DNA from: Opisthocomus hoazin
Lineage: Eukaryota > Chordata > Aves > Opisthocomiformes > Opisthocomidae
NCBI RefSeq assembly: GCF_030867145.1
Contig: NC_134440.1
Coordinates: forward strand, 992,001-1,056,000
Reading direction: 5' to 3'
Length of the DNA stretch: 64,000 nt
The position numbers were made by a program, and so were the translations under genes. Below the pieces are notes generated by a model. It had not been told where the DNA came from and did no database searches. It saw only the letters and a program-made list of their open reading frames with translations. This document shows, piece after piece, positions 1 through 14,000 of the stretch. Positions within the stretch are counted from its first letter, which is position 1. Each line of letters begins with the position of its first letter.

Positions 1-1988
1 TCAGGCCAGCGAAAAGGATCTAGGTGATCCCAGGCCTTTGTAAAGAGTATTTATCATGTTAGCAGTTAATTGAAATGGTCTGAGATTTTTGTAGCGTAAT
101 GATCTTTTCAGGTAGCCTGGTGTTACTGCCAGTGTATGAACTTCATTCTCGGAGGTGATGTTCCAGTGTGCTTTCCTAGGGACCACGCTTGCATCTTGCT
201 CGGTCTCTTCTGGTTTTTTTACGGTTTGTCGGGCTGTGGGAAGCGGCAAGGGTGGCTGCGTTAGCAAACTGCCTCCTGCTTCAGCCCGCGGCTGCCAGGG
301 CACCGGCCGCGCTGCTCCTGGGGAAGCTGCTGCCGCTCTGCAGCCGCACCCCGAGGAGCCGCAGCGTCCGTCCAGCACGGGCTTGTGAGCTGACGTAAAC
401 CGGGCGCACCCCCCGTGACTCCTCCGCAGCTGAGATTACCGGGGAGTGCTGTTTTACACCGCAAAGCGCTTGGCCTCTGGCGAATGGTTGAGTTCAGTCT
501 GGGTGCCTGCGTCTTGTGAAGGCGTCTGTGCGCCCGCGGTTTGTTGGGGGAGCAGAGGCAGCGGGACCCTCGGACTCTGCTCTTCTCCCGGAAAGCCCCC
601 TGAAAGCGAGGGCTGTGCCCGGTGCCTTCAGCAGGGCGTCGGTGTGGGGCTGGGCTCGGCGGGGATGTGGCCGCTGCCCTGCGGGTTCGGCAGCCCACAC
701 GCGCCAGCCCTGCGTGGGGCTCTCCTGGCACGGCTGCTGCCACCAGAGAAAGAGAGAGAGAGTCACTTTAATTTCACTTTCCATTACAAATGCAGAAATA
801 ATTTTATCCACTGAAAGGTCACTTATTTTTAAAGGGACTCTGACTCAGAAATGACTTTTCAAAAATACTACTTGTAGCAAATAGTATCTTCTAAATGATC
901 AAAGCTGGCCTATTTTAAACTGCAGCTTCAGTTTGTGCTCCTTCGTTTCTCTGCTTGGCTAGCTGGCTCGATGGGAGTGCATCGGCCAGTTCCACTCCCT
1001 GGGCTGCCACGCCGCCGGCTGCTGGTGGCAGACAGGGTCATGGGAGGCAGAGGAGGGGCAAAGAGATGCAGTGGAAGTAAGGACATCACGGATGCTTTGC
1101 TCTTGCTCCTCTGGTTGTATAGGTTGCTTTCACCATCTTTTCTAATCCATTAAATCCAGTTGGAAATAGGTGTCCTTTGGGGTTATGGAGAATTTAGTGT
1201 GGGGGGGAAATAAGAACTTTGGAGGTTTTGACTGCGAGGCAGTGTCTTGTCATGAGGCTAATCCCTGCGTAATAATACTCTTGCTGTAGCAAGCAGGATT
1301 CGGAAATCTCATTTGCTAGCAACAGGGAAAACACAAAACAGCTGATAAATTCTTACATTTGTTAGATTAAAAGCATTAATGCTAAAAGCACGCTCTCCGG
1401 TTTGACCTTTGTGCACGGCAGTGGGGAGCAGCGTTAGTGCACGCTGAACATCTGCTGTGAAACTGGGGAGAGATCACGGCAGAGTGAGGCGAGAGGTGCG
1501 AGTGCGCTGGGACCCGGCGCGGTGACTCGCCCGTGGCTCGGCACGGCCCTGTGGAGCGGTGTGCCACCTACGTAGCGTATTTTCATGAAAACTAGGAATT
1601 TGGGGGAAATGACCATCATGAGTTTGCACAGTAGTGCAGAATCTTTTTGTATATTAGACAAGAAAGTTCCTCAGACTAAAAACCAGCTGTGTGTCTGCTG
1701 CCAAAATCGCAGGTGATGGTGACGATCTGCCAGACTTCCGCAGCATTTGCAGTAGGGCAGGAGAGGTATGTTTAATGTAAGTTCACAGGTCTGGGTGAAT
1801 TCCAGGTGTGGTGATATTTGAGACCTCTGTTTCCCTGTAAAAAACTCTCTTTTATAAAGAGGCAGCAGGCATTTCACAGGCTGACGTCTGTTTACTGATC
1901 TCTTAGCTACATTTGGTCTTAGAAATGTGTGGGTTTTTTTGTCCTCCCCTTTCATAAAATTGAAATGCGTGTTTCTTTTCCACCCTAG
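1..1988. other. Non-coding sequence upstream of the first SBNO2 exon seen
   Basis: No coding exon could be supported here. The stretch ends in a clear splice acceptor (cccaccctag before 1989), so at least its right part is an intron of SBNO2 and one or more non-coding first exons should lie to the left, inside or outside the window. Positions 280-720 are GC- and CpG-richer than the surroundings, but no core promoter element was recognised. The short reading frames on both strands show no recognisable protein. Confidence 0.6.
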
Positions 1989-2085
1989 GACATGGTGCAG
2001 GGCGAAGAGCACAGATAAAGAACTGTCCACCGCTGCCCAGCCTGTTCACCTGCCCTGAGGACTTCATGCGGCAGGACGCAGGCTG
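1989..2085 (+). promoter_or_regulatory. SBNO2: SBNO2 5' leader with two short upstream ORFs
   Basis: The exon opens after an AG acceptor at 1987-1988. The leader part holds two upstream ATGs. uORF1 (1992-2018) has eight sense codons and stops with TAA. uORF2 (2066-2086) has six sense codons and its TGA (2084-2086) overlaps the candidate main ATG at 2086-2088 by one base (TGATG). A second in-frame ATG at 2107 has a much better Kozak context (G at -3 and G at +4) than the one at 2086 (C at -3 and C at +4). uORF2 ends 20 nt before it. This arrangement suggests start-site control by leaky scanning or reinitiation, which is an inference. Confidence 0.55.
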
Positions 2086-5000
2086 ATGCCCTCAGCACAC
2101 CCTGCCATGGACGGGGGGAAGAGCTACCCGCAGCACGAGCACCAGCAGCCAGGCAATGCACTCTACAGCATCCCCGGGCTCCGCTCGCAGCTCGCCATGC
2201 CGGCCATGCAGGTGAGGCTCCGGCAGCTCTCGGCGAGGCGTGGGGCCGGGCTGTTTGCACGGCGTCAGCAGGAGGGCTCTGAGCAGAGCCAGAGGTCCTG
2301 GGATCCTTGGGCGTGTTTGCGGGAGCTAGATGCCGGACTTCCTAGGCAGCTGTCCAGGGGCACGAGGTGTCAGTTGGGAATGATGCTGGGGGCTTGAGGT
2401 GACAGCTGTCTGGTGCCTTTGGAGTGGGAGGAGGAAAACAAGGCTGTGATTAAAGCAATGCCTCTCCCAAAGCTGGCAGGTGCCAGGCTCCTGGGGAAGG
2501 GACTAAAGAGTTTACGCAGAATTGCAAACTTCGTTGCTGCCCCAGCTTGTCTCTCTGAGACATACCAAATCTATTGCTGGGTCCAGCTGCGCCTTTTCTG
2601 AGAGTGGCAGAGATGAATAGGGTTGTACTTGTCCTGGTACGACTGCTAAAACAAGACCACATCCCTGATGCGTTTGTTCTCCACAGAGCAGAAAGCAAAC
2701 CTCTATCCCAAAATAGCTTACGTGTTCCTGCAGCTTTCCGTTTCTAACGCTTGTCTGAGTTCTGTCGCGTATGGGAATGCTGAGGTTGAGAGGAGAGGCC
2801 CGTTTCACCAGTGCGTGAGGTATCGTTGCTTTGGACACAAAGAAGGACGGGTGAAAGACTGGTCTGTAGCTGAGTGACGAGATGCTGTGTTCTTTCCGTG
2901 TTTATTTGTAGGTTCTGAGCTGAAAGCTTCCCGGTAATGGTGGAGGCTGTTTAGGGAGGTGGGAAGACAGAAAGAAAAGAATGGTGTTTTCAGGTGCTTA
3001 TCTGTGCAAGCCAGTTTCGAGTTAATGGATTGGTGCTCGCTTTCCACAGAGACTGAGGTTAAAGGGCCGGGAAAGGGGCCTGAGCCTTGTGTCCTTCTGG
3101 GGACGGTAACCAGACAGAGGGTTCGAAAGCTGAAAGTGGGGTGCAGCACTCGATTTCTCCTACCGTGAGAGGTTGAGCCGTCTCTGCTTGCGGCAGGCAC
3201 TGCAGGGGAGAAGTCGTAAGCCCGGCCTCGGAGCTGCAGGTAACCGTGCCAGAGCTCTGCTGCTGTAACTGTTCTTGTTTCTCCTTTCAGAATTCCATGC
3301 TGGCTGCCGATTCATGGAGTAGCTGCTACCCTGCCTCCTTCCCAGCCTCATCTTTCCCAAGTGAAAACCAGTGAGTGCTCTTCTCCTTTGTATAATTCCC
3401 CTCTGCTCTTGCACACCCTGTGATTCAACTGTTTCTCTACAGCTTTCCTTGTTTACTTTATTTCACTAACTGATGGGGAAATAATTGCATCACACGCTGA
3501 TCTTGTGGCATTTCATAAACTGCTACATCTTGGAAAAAGCAGCAAACAGCTTTTTTTAAAAAAATAAAAGAGAAAAACTTTGATTTCTGGTAAACCTGGA
3601 GGCTGCTCTAAGGGAGGAACAGCCTTGTTTTAGCCTGGATTTGTTACGCTAATGCAGTTGTTGAAACAGCCGTTAGCAAGATCTGGCTGAACAAAGAGAT
3701 GGTGCAGTCTCTAGCTTCGTAGGGTGGTGCAGACAAGAAGGAGCAGGAGGTCTTACGGTACCAGGTGGCAGGCTTACGCAGCCAGCGAGGTGCTGTGTAG
3801 GTGCCTGGAGGCTGACTGACTGCTACCATCTCATCTCTGTATTGAAAAACCGTGCACAGCCCCTAACTGCGCAACCCAGAGTTCGTCAAGAGCCGTGACT
3901 CTTTCCCCTGGCTGCAGCTGATGTTCTTCACTGATAACCTCATCCTGCAAGGTGTGAGGGGGTGAGAATGGGCTTGTGTGAGAAATGGTGACTTACTTCT
4001 GAGTGAAGCTGCCTAGTAGACAGCACGGTTTAGTGCTGTAAAGTGGAGTCGCGATGGATTTCAGTGGCCCTGTCTGATGGGAAGAACGTCAGCCGTGTGC
4101 CTTCTAGATTCAGTGCAAAACCTTTTGTAGATTACGTGCCTAAAATTTTTGAGGGATCTTTGCATAGCAGTAAACGTTGTCCTTCCTTCTCCCCCTTTGT
4201 GATGAACCTCCATCCTTTATTGGAATGTAGGATATGACGGGAGGTGTTTGGGACAACATAAAGTGGCCTTGTGCCACCACCAAGTGACTTGGTTTAAGGG
4301 TCTGTTGGGACTGGGAGATGCGGACTGGGAGGGTTTGAAGGCTGAGGCGGCTGCTTTGGTCTCTGTGAATACAGGGAGTGGCACAGATACACAGGATGTG
4401 TTTTTATTTAGGTCAGAGGTGGGGGGAAGGAAAAATAAAAGGAACAGAGCTTGATATCATGTGCTCATAACTGTGTTCCAGGTGCCTGAGGATTTGGTTT
4501 AAGCCCCTTCCTAAAGGGATTTTAGCATCTTCATGGAAAACAGAGAGCTCCATCCTCTGGAGTGTCCCAAGTCCCAGCCTGGCTGTCAGCAGTGAGGATC
4601 AGCTCCTCTCCAGGGGCACGAGACGTGCTTTGTCTCTCTGTTAGTTCTGCTTGCTTCCCGTATCCCTGGTCCACCTCCGTCTGCGGAGTGAGCTGGCCAG
4701 CAGCGCCGGGCTGGGTGGAACAGGGCAGCTCTTGACGTCGGGTTAGCAGGAAGCTGTCCCACAGGTGCTGGAGGGAGCTCTGCCTTGCTGTTACTCCCCA
4801 AAGTGAGAGTTTGAGAGGAGTTATCTGATAAGCTCAGTATCTGAGCTCTTAGCTAGCCTGTCTCTGATTGGAAGAGGGTGTACTTTTTGAGTATGATTCC
4901 TGTAAATTACACTTGGTGAATCCTCGAGAGAGCTATAACAGAATTTCTGTTTTGCTGTATTGAACCGCAAGATTAGATTGTGTTTGTCTATTGAGTTGGG

Positions 5001-8000
5001 TTTTTTTTCTTTGACCATTTGTTCTGGTTTTGTCCCTCGCTTTTTTCCTCCTCAGTACTGCTCTGCTGCTCGTGTCAGCTCTGCTGGAAACGTTAGAGCC
5101 TTGGTCCTGCAAAGACATGCCTGCATTTAACCCAAATGCAAACTTGTTGACTTTGCTGTAGTTACTTTTGGAAATGAGGCTTGTTGTAGCAATTACTTGC
5201 TAGAGAATGCTTTAGCCAAGGCTGCACTTTTGGCTTCCTGTTCTCTAGATCCTGGTAATTGTAAAAATTGCTTTTCAGGTGAAACTTTCCCTATCTGTAT
5301 TTCACGAAAAGCAGAGAAGTCTGTCCTTTTGTATTTGAAAGCTGCAACTGAGTCTTTTTTAGATGGATTTATAATTAGGAAGTTACAGGTAGGAATCCTG
5401 AAAGGGATGGAAATATTGAAAAATGGGATTTAAAGGCAGTTGTAATTAAAGCCCATGTTGTAAAACAGAAAAATGCGAATGGCGTTAGAGTTGGTACAAG
5501 TTTCTCTTCAAAATCCTTGCAGAAGAAATCTCATTTGCAAGTGGCTGTGTTTGGACATGGCTTTATTCTCATAGCAACAGCTTTGTACTGAAGCAGGTTT
5601 TTCCTGTTTCTTTTCAGTAGTCAACTTTCATGCTAGAGAATTTCTTTAAAAGACACCGAAGCTTGCCTCTTTGATTCAGATTTTCTTAACCTGAAAAATG
5701 TAAACAGTGTATTAAACCTTGCTGAAAGAACAAACGAGGTTCAGGTCCCTGCAGGGAGGAGCTGCAGCTCGGTTCATTTCGAAGGCGGTTATCCCTGAGG
5801 AGCTGGGCTTGCTTTGCAGCTGCGGGCTCAAGACGTTCCGTGCTTCAGGGAAGTCTGGGTCAGTCCAGTTGTGCTGTTGGAAGTGGTGTCACACATCTGC
5901 AAAAAGGTGCTTCTCAAAACCTGGAGTAAAGCTTTCTTTCCCCGTTTCCAAAACACACAACACCCTCTTCTGCTGTTTTCATGCCCTTTTCTACTTTGCC
6001 GCCTGTGCGTGGAGTATTGCTTACTGCAATAGTAAAGTAGGCTGTGAGAAACATAAATTGGTCTAATGACGGGGAAGAAGAGTGCCAGACTGGCACTGAA
6101 GCAGCCTGTGACCTCGCCAGCTCATCTCTGATCTTCTGCTGGACGTGGCGTTTGCGTCTCTGCACGGAGGGCTGTAACGTCAGAGCGTGAAGTCAGGCCA
6201 AAATACAGCCGGGAGCTCTCCAGTGGAATCGCAGCGTGGCCCCAGAAGGGCTGCAGATGCAGCGGCTGCGTGGCTGAGCAGCAGGCGTGAAGCACGCGAG
6301 GCAGGCGCGAGATCACAGCAGTCTGAAGAAGTGGTGTCGTAGCAAGGTCAAGCTGTCGGGTATGGAGACCCGTCCCCCGGGAGGAAGGGCATTGCATTGC
6401 TCGCCTCCGACATGAGGATTCCTGTCCCCAGGGTGTTCCTCTAGGTCCTGCTGTTGAAAGTCCCTAGCCTCAGGAAGAGTGAAGGAAGTTATCAAATTCT
6501 TTACAAATAAAATAACAAACCCCAAACCAAAAACAAACCAAAGCAATCCAACAAAAAAACCGCCCCCAACAACATTCTGTGGGAGCACGTGGATAGCCCT
6601 ACCCTGAGACCCGCTGGCTGGACTGACCCCGAAAGGTTCGGGGAGTCAGACGGCAGCTCAGCTTTGCCTCGCACCAAACTGTTCCACTGCTGCTATGTGT
6701 AGAGTGGGTGGCAGCAAAAAAAAAGCACTCTTGCTCTTGAAAGCAATTGTCTGAACTTGATACCATCCAAAGATGCTCCCCAGCCGGCTCGTACCGGCCC
6801 GGGACTCGGGCGGAAGAGTGTCTCTGGGCCAGCCGCTTGGTTGCGCAAGGAAGGGTAGGAAGCGTCTCTGCAGTCGGACTGCTGGTGCCCGGTGGGTCGG
6901 AGCGTGCCCACCTTCGTGTCCCTCCCTTCACGTGGGCGTGGGGGTGCGACACGTTCACCGGAGCCTGGCTCTTCGTGGGCAGGTGGAGCATCTCCGCGAC
7001 AGGACAGGGACTGGCGGTGCTGGAGCTGATGAACGCAGACGTTGTTCTCTATTGTCCAGGCCACACGTTCCTGCTTTAGTGCTGCAGCTGGAAGTCAGCT
7101 CTTAGGATAAGGTTGCAAATAGGCAGTCTTTTGTAAATCCAGTGTGATTAAAGCCAGTATAAATTTCCTTTCTAAACTGATTCTTAGTTACCCAGTGAAA
7201 CACCCTCAGCCTCTGAGGGGAAGGCGTTGACCCAGTGCAGCTTCTGTGGAGCAGTTACCAGTGCCTGAGTCCTGGGAGGGTGAGCAGGTTTGTGCAGGAT
7301 GGTCTTGCCATGAGGCTGCTTCACGTCCTTGCTATGGCAATGCAGCAAGGTTTCCAGACTTGATTCTTCCACTTGACAGGTTTTTTTTTGCAGTTTAATT
7401 CAAGCTAATGTGTCAGTGGCTTGATGCCAGCTCCTCAGATGAGGGTGAATGTGAAGTTCTTAGTGAAAGAAAGGTAAAGCACAGCACCAGAGGTACTAAC
7501 GGGACTTGGCACGTGCTGTGTGTTTGGTGGCTTTCCTGAGAGGATCTCAAAGCAGCGCACTGAGTTGCTGTTGGCTCTTATTTCAGGCTGGGAGAAGAAA
7601 GTGCATCTCGCATTCGCAGAGTTGAAAACCAAGATTAAAGGAAGCAAAATAACATACCAAAGCTGGTCATTCCACAGCAGGCCAGGCCAGGGAGGCTGGG
7701 GCTGCCTTGGTCTCCTTCCCGCTACCTCAGCTGACTTGTCCGGGCCCGCGAGGTGCTGGTGAAATAGGAGGCGGCGCTCACTTTTCCGGTAAAAATAGTT
7801 TTCCCCTTCCCTGGTTAGTTCATTAGCGCTGTCCGAGCTCTGTCCTGGTGCAAGAGAGACGGTGAGAACGCAGCAGTTTCAACTTAAAAGCAGCTTAAAC
7901 AAGCCTTTCCCTGTATGTAAATACATTAATTTCCAGAATTTATGCGCAGGTTTAATTTGCCTGACGAGAAGAGGACTCGAGTGTCAGCGCCGGACGGTCT

Positions 8001-11000
8001 GGTCTGCGGCCGTGCTCGCTCCACCGCTGCGGCCGCGCGGGCAGGGTCCCTGTGGCCGTGTGTCTCTGCAGTGGGTAAAAGCGTGCCAGCACTGGAGAGA
8101 GGGCGAGGGAGCTGTTTATTTTTGGGGGTGTTATCTTTAATGATGACAAAAAAGCAGGAAAAATGTATTTAGCAGAGCGAGAGAACTGTGTTTGCACATA
8201 AATCCATATGTATTTGTTAAGCATGGTGTATTAATGAGCTGCTAGCCACACATGGCATTTTAATTGCTCACTAATAGTTTGGCAGCGCAGTCATTCCCTA
8301 GCTCTGCTCCTGGGTAAGGTTCCTTTTTCAGTTTTGCTTCTCTCTCCCCCCGCCGGTGCCTTGTTAAAGTTTATTGCTGTGGGTTCTGTAACTCTGGCAT
8401 TACGAAGAACGTACAGCTTGCCACGAGAGGAAACCAGTCGGATCGGGTGAAGCGTTGTAATGGTTCCAGCACGCAAACGTGTTGGGTGGCGATTGCCCAA
8501 GCAGCGTGAGTGCGCAGCCCTTACGGGAAAGATGACGAAGCACATTCCGTGCTCCTGCGGGAGGGAGCGGGCTGGCCGCTGTGATAGCAGAGCCGGGAGC
8601 CGGGCTGGCCCGCAAGGCAGGCCAGAGGCTGCTCCTGGGGAGCACGAAGGGAATGGTCGGGGCAGCTCTCGCCTCCTCTCTGCTGGCAGGAGGCTGGGGC
8701 TGGGGGAAGGGAGGCAGGAGGAAGCGCTGGCATCAGCCCTGCCCCGGAGGGAGCAGTCGCAAGACCTTGGCTTTTTTCACTTGTTAGTTCAGCAGAGATC
8801 TTGCTTTGTGACTGGGTATGGTTGGTGGCATCCATAATTCATCTCCGTCTGGGCTAACGGTTCTGTCTAGGGTTGCACGTCCCTAACGCTTCCCTTCTTG
8901 CCTGTCGTTACGCTCAGGTCTGTGAGCGCTGACGCTCCCTGTCAGGGCTGGGCGAGGAGGGTGGTTTCGTGCCCTGTCTGTGCTGGTTTGCAGGGCAGTT
9001 TCAGTTCTACAGCCCCAGCTGGCGCTCGGGTGTGCAGCTTGATGCCTGTCCTTATGTAGCGTGATTGTCAGGTTCCATCACACCCAGCAAACGCTTGGCG
9101 CTGGGGCATCGCAGAGCCTTAATTTTGCTTTGCTGTCAGGACTGAAATATTATTTGGTTCTGCAGACAATTTTTCTCTGTTAAATCCTTCCCAGTTTACT
9201 CAAATTGCTGAAAATTGAACTGTTAGTACAGCTTTCCAGACTCTTACACTGGTGAGTTTGGGAAGTAGGACGTAACTGATGGGTGTCGTTATTTTGCCTA
9301 GATATCTGCTGTGAAGAAACACATCTTTTTTAATATCAGCCTCCTGTATGTGTCATCCCACAGTTGCAGCTTCGCTGCTGCTGCTGGAGTCTGAAGCAAC
9401 CTGAGAAATGCTCAGGACTGCCAGGAAATAACTGCTTTTCCCATTTCCTTACAGGCAATGTTTTAATTCCCCTCACGATTTTTATATGAATTCCATCAGC
9501 AGACCATATTTCTTGGATACAAACTATGCATCTGTGGACCCCACTGACTTCTTACCAAAAAATGGTGATTTTCCTCAGGTAAGTACATAGCTACTGGTGG
9601 CTTGGGGGGAGAATGGTGCTTAATCATGATGGCTTTTACTTTTCAGTGTTGCCTTATTGAGGGGAAAGGAAGAGATGGGCAATATCTTAAAAATTTGCCC
9701 GGTACCTGATAGCAATTGTGTGCAACTGGGATGGCTTCTGAATTGCTGTTGTCGGAGAAGCCGTCCCTCGGCGTGGTAGGAGCGTATCTGTGGTGCAATG
9801 GCTGCTGGCTGTGAGCGTGTGGTTACCCTAAACAGTGAAGGTGCGTGGGGGAATCCTGTTTGCAGGAGGGTGGGTGAGTGCCCATCTGACCGTGCCTCAG
9901 TCGGGTCAGTCGCTTGCCTGCCGACGCTCTCCTGGCTCCGGTGTGTTGCGCCTGCCGTCCCGCTGACTGCAGGCGGTGGATTCCTGAACGGTGAAGGCTT
10001 CGGGGTTACATCAGCGCAGTGCCTCGCAAACTGAGTCTGGAGCCAGTGCGTTTGCTGCAGAGCTGCAGTATGGGAGGACTGGATAGTCGCTCTGGTTCAT
10101 TTGGCATCTCCAGGGACCAGCAGGCCTCCTGCCCTCGGGGAGCTCTGGGGGGGAAGGAGCTCTTTCCATGGCGTTTGAGATGATGCACTGGCTTTTGGCA
10201 GAGCAGATGGATCAGTAGAGACTGGAAAGCAGCTGATACGACAGAGCTGACGTGGAATGAAGGGACTCGCTAGATGCTTTCTAGGAGTTGATAGAGATGT
10301 TATCAGTGTCTGGCTGTGTATGTTCTTTGCATTAGGGTTTCCCCCAGCATCTGAAGATACACGGTGAGTAAAACTGCGGAATGTTACCCTGCTTTGACCT
10401 ATCGAGGCCACAGCCAAGCTGAGTGAACTCCTCCTGTCTCAGTAAGTCACCGTTGTGGTTGCCTGGGAAGCGTGCGGGTGCCAGATGCGGTCCAGAGGGC
10501 ACAGCCCGCCTGCGGGAAGCAGCTGGGGAGCGCAGGCAGAGCACCCCTTTGCTTCGGGCTGGTGTCCCGAGCCGTTGTTTGAGCACGACGCTCCCATCAG
10601 ACGGGAAACACGAGGAGGAGCAGGGCTGTGGCAGTGCTCTGGGACGGGCATATGCTTCGAGCCACGTGCAGAATAGCTTTTTCGGCTAGACAGTGCTACA
10701 GGGAACTTATAGAGAAATTAGTGGTTTATTTTATTTTTTTTTTTAGCATGCTTGAGGTCTTCTAATGAGACCTGATTAAGCGGTTGCTTGGGGGCTCATT
10801 GGTTGATGATAGGTTGGACCTTCAAGCCTCAGGGGTGCTTGGAGGGTCTCAAAGGAACCTTTAAGATGTGCAAACTCTCTTCAAAATCTTCATCTATGTC
10901 ATCTAGAAGTCAAACGTCTTTCACTAAAAGGATTGGGTTTTTTTCTGGTCACAAAGCACTTGCCAACAGAGCCAGGCTTCCTCTGAGTGTGGGAACGAGC

Positions 11001-14000
11001 TAATCTGAACATCACAGTTGGCTGCTTCAGGTTTGTGACTCGGTGCGATAGATGAGCGCAGGAGCACAGCTGAGCGTTGTGCGAGACGGAGCTGTGTGTG
11101 TTTTCCCCTTTTCTGTGTGCAGGTTTCACTGCTCATTTGAAGCACGCCTTACCACGGAGCCCCACGCCTTACCACGGAGCCCCACGCCTTACCACGGAGC
11201 CCCACCTTGCTGAAAACAGCACAGGGGAGACACGAGGATAGACTGGGGCAGTGCGGGTGGACTTTGTGCCAACGTCATGCTTTGCCACACCAAGAAATGC
11301 TTCAGTGGGCCCCGTTAAGCTGCTGTGTGCCTTTGAATGTGTTTTATTTTCAGTGGCTGCTGATTGTCAAGACACATGTGTAAACAGAAACTTTTTCCTT
11401 TGTAATCTTGTCTCTTCTTCCTGCATGATTAATTGATGCATCAGCAAATTGATGCGTTTTCCCATCTTCTTGAGGAGCACGTCTAAATTGTGCTTTTATT
11501 TTCTTGGCATGGCTAAGGAGAGGCTTTGCAGCTCCTCGGGGCTCTGGTTTCTGCAGGTGTGGGTGTGCGTGTGCTGGGATCTCGAGGTGAGCTGCTGGTG
11601 GGGCAGTCCACGTGCAGCTCCCCAGCAGCGCTGCTGGGAGTGCCTCCCGTCGGTGGCTCGCCCGATGCAGCGGGTCTGGTCGCTCAGCAGTAGCTGTTGA
11701 CCAGTCTGCTAACTGGATAAAACCAGATAAGTAAATGAATTGTAATAGCATTGACCTTTGCCTCCCGCAGAATGAATTGCGGGAGGACTGAGACAGAAAT
11801 GTGATCTCACCAACTTGTGGAAGCCATTTAACAGGCTGCGATGGGAAGAGGGAGAGGGGTCTGCTCCGTAGGTCTCAGCTTGCAGGTCTGGGGTAGTTTG
11901 GCTGATGGGTTTAACGGGAAAAGGGCTTAATTATTTCTTTAACTTATGTATTTTCTAGTATCTAAGTGGTCGATCAGCTTCCTTCCCCTGCTGCATCACA
12001 GAAATTGATCTCAGCTAGCGTGGAAGAGCAGGTTTTTGGAGATTCTTTGTGAAAAGGAGATGCTGCTTTGTGTCGGCTAGGTGATAATAAAGCAGGAGGG
12101 CTTAGAGACAAACCAGGCATAAAAGACCTCAAATGATTTCCAGAACAAGAAACAATTCTTGTGCCGCTCTCATCCTTGCAGAGAGGAAGTGACGGGTGGG
12201 AGCGAGGTGGTTGGGGGCAGTTAGGCTGTTGCTTGGACTGTTTCTTTCCAAGCCAACTGTTGTGAGACTGCACCTATTACAGTGTGCTTGCAAGTGTTCT
12301 GCTTCAAGTGTGGACAGAATAGAGTGTCCTTATCTGAATCTAACGCAGCCAAGCCAGTTCTTCTGCTTGGGTGTTGTACCAGATAACAGCAGGTAGTGCC
12401 ACGAACGTTCCGTGAGGAACCAGAGCGTTGTTATGGGTGCTTTTCTGTCCTGTTTGGTGGTTGTCTGGGAGCCTTTGCACTGAGCACTGCTGCTTGGGGC
12501 TTTCTGGAGATTCCCACAGGTAACCCAAGGCCGTGATGTCTCACCCTGTGTGCTCTGAAACTGAGAAACACTGAATAAGACCTTGGTTACAGCTTTGTTT
12601 TCCAGTCACACTGATCTGATCGAGTTTGTACCTCAGAGGGATGGTGTCTGTCTGGGGCTGCCACAGGGCAGACGGACGCGAGTGCTCGCCAGATACCTGG
12701 CGTGACAGCGCCCGTGAGTGCGAGATAACGCTAGAGTTGTGCTCCGCTGTCTCTCAGAGACGCTTCCATCTTTAGTCACCCTCCAGCTCAAACGGCTTGT
12801 TCTGCCCAAGTGCGGAGCCAAATCAGCCTTTCTGAGCACCGGGCTTTTGGCTTTTGAGCTTGCTACAAGGTTTGCTCCTAGTGCTCTCGCGTGTTAGAAT
12901 GCAGTGAGCACTAACATGGAAATCCATTGGTAAAACCTGGGGCTTTCTGAGCTACTGGTCGGTGCTCGTCTGAGGGAGAGCTGATGATTTTTTTCACAGG
13001 AGCCAGAATTGGAGCCTGGGTCTGGCAGAACAGCAGCTCTTAACTGGAGGCAGTGGCATCAGTCGGGAGTCATCCGGGAGCGTCCTGGAGCTTTTCCATC
13101 CCTTGCTTCAGCAATATTTTCCACTTCACTGATTTCCTGCTGTCCCAGATGCCAAACAGTTAAATATTAACGGTCTGCCTGGGAAGCTGAAGCATGCTGC
13201 TCAGAAGGTGTGGGAGCAGCTTGGGTGTTACGGCTTTCCAGGTGACTGTCTTGGAAAGCACCTATCTTTTCCACACTTGCCAAGCGCGGTGGTAGGAGTG
13301 GCAAGTCCCGCCAAACTCTGTGCCGTCACGACCATGCCAAGCAGAGGAGTGAAACCAAAGAGACAACATGAGGAGCTTGCTGCATGCTTGGGTAAGAGAT
13401 TCTTGATTCAATCCGTGATCACTGGGCTGGCAAGGCAGATTGGGTGCTTATCTGGGAACTTGTGCTGCCTTCGTACGTGAGCACAGACCGTTCTCCTGCC
13501 TTTGCTCAGGTACCAAAACCCCGTCTGTGGTAGTTCAGCCCCACAGGAGGGCTCACAAACCCCGTGGGTTACAGCCCTTGGTGCATCTCAGCAGCCTGCC
13601 GGTGCTCGGCTTCTGCACGCTGTCCAGGGGACAGATGAGGGGGATGGGAGTGTTGTCTCTGACCTGGAGCCGTGGTTTGTGATCCCTGGGTGGCATCTGA
13701 CACGGGCTGGTGAACGCCGCCTCCCTGGAACGTACCTGCAGCCGGTCTGGGCTGCCGGTCTGGGCTGCAGCGGGACTCCAGCCTGCCCGTGGACTGCGTA
13801 GCCTGCAGGCAGCTTGTCTGCTTAAAGAGTTTTCCAGGAATCCTGAAAACAGATTTAAAAGGTCTAAAGAGCAAATGAGGAATGCTTCCGAGGTGTTTGT
13901 GCAGTAAACGCTTTGTCGGTGGCGACGATTGGAGGAGCGTTCGTGTGGTCTGGGGGACTCGAGGTCCGGAGGGTGGGAGGGCTGGCGCGTTTTCCTCCAG

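Noticed and set aside
1-378. Open frame at the left edge as part of a neighbouring gene
   Set aside because: The product has no recognisable protein similarity and the frame lies in low-coding-potential sequence upstream of SBNO2.
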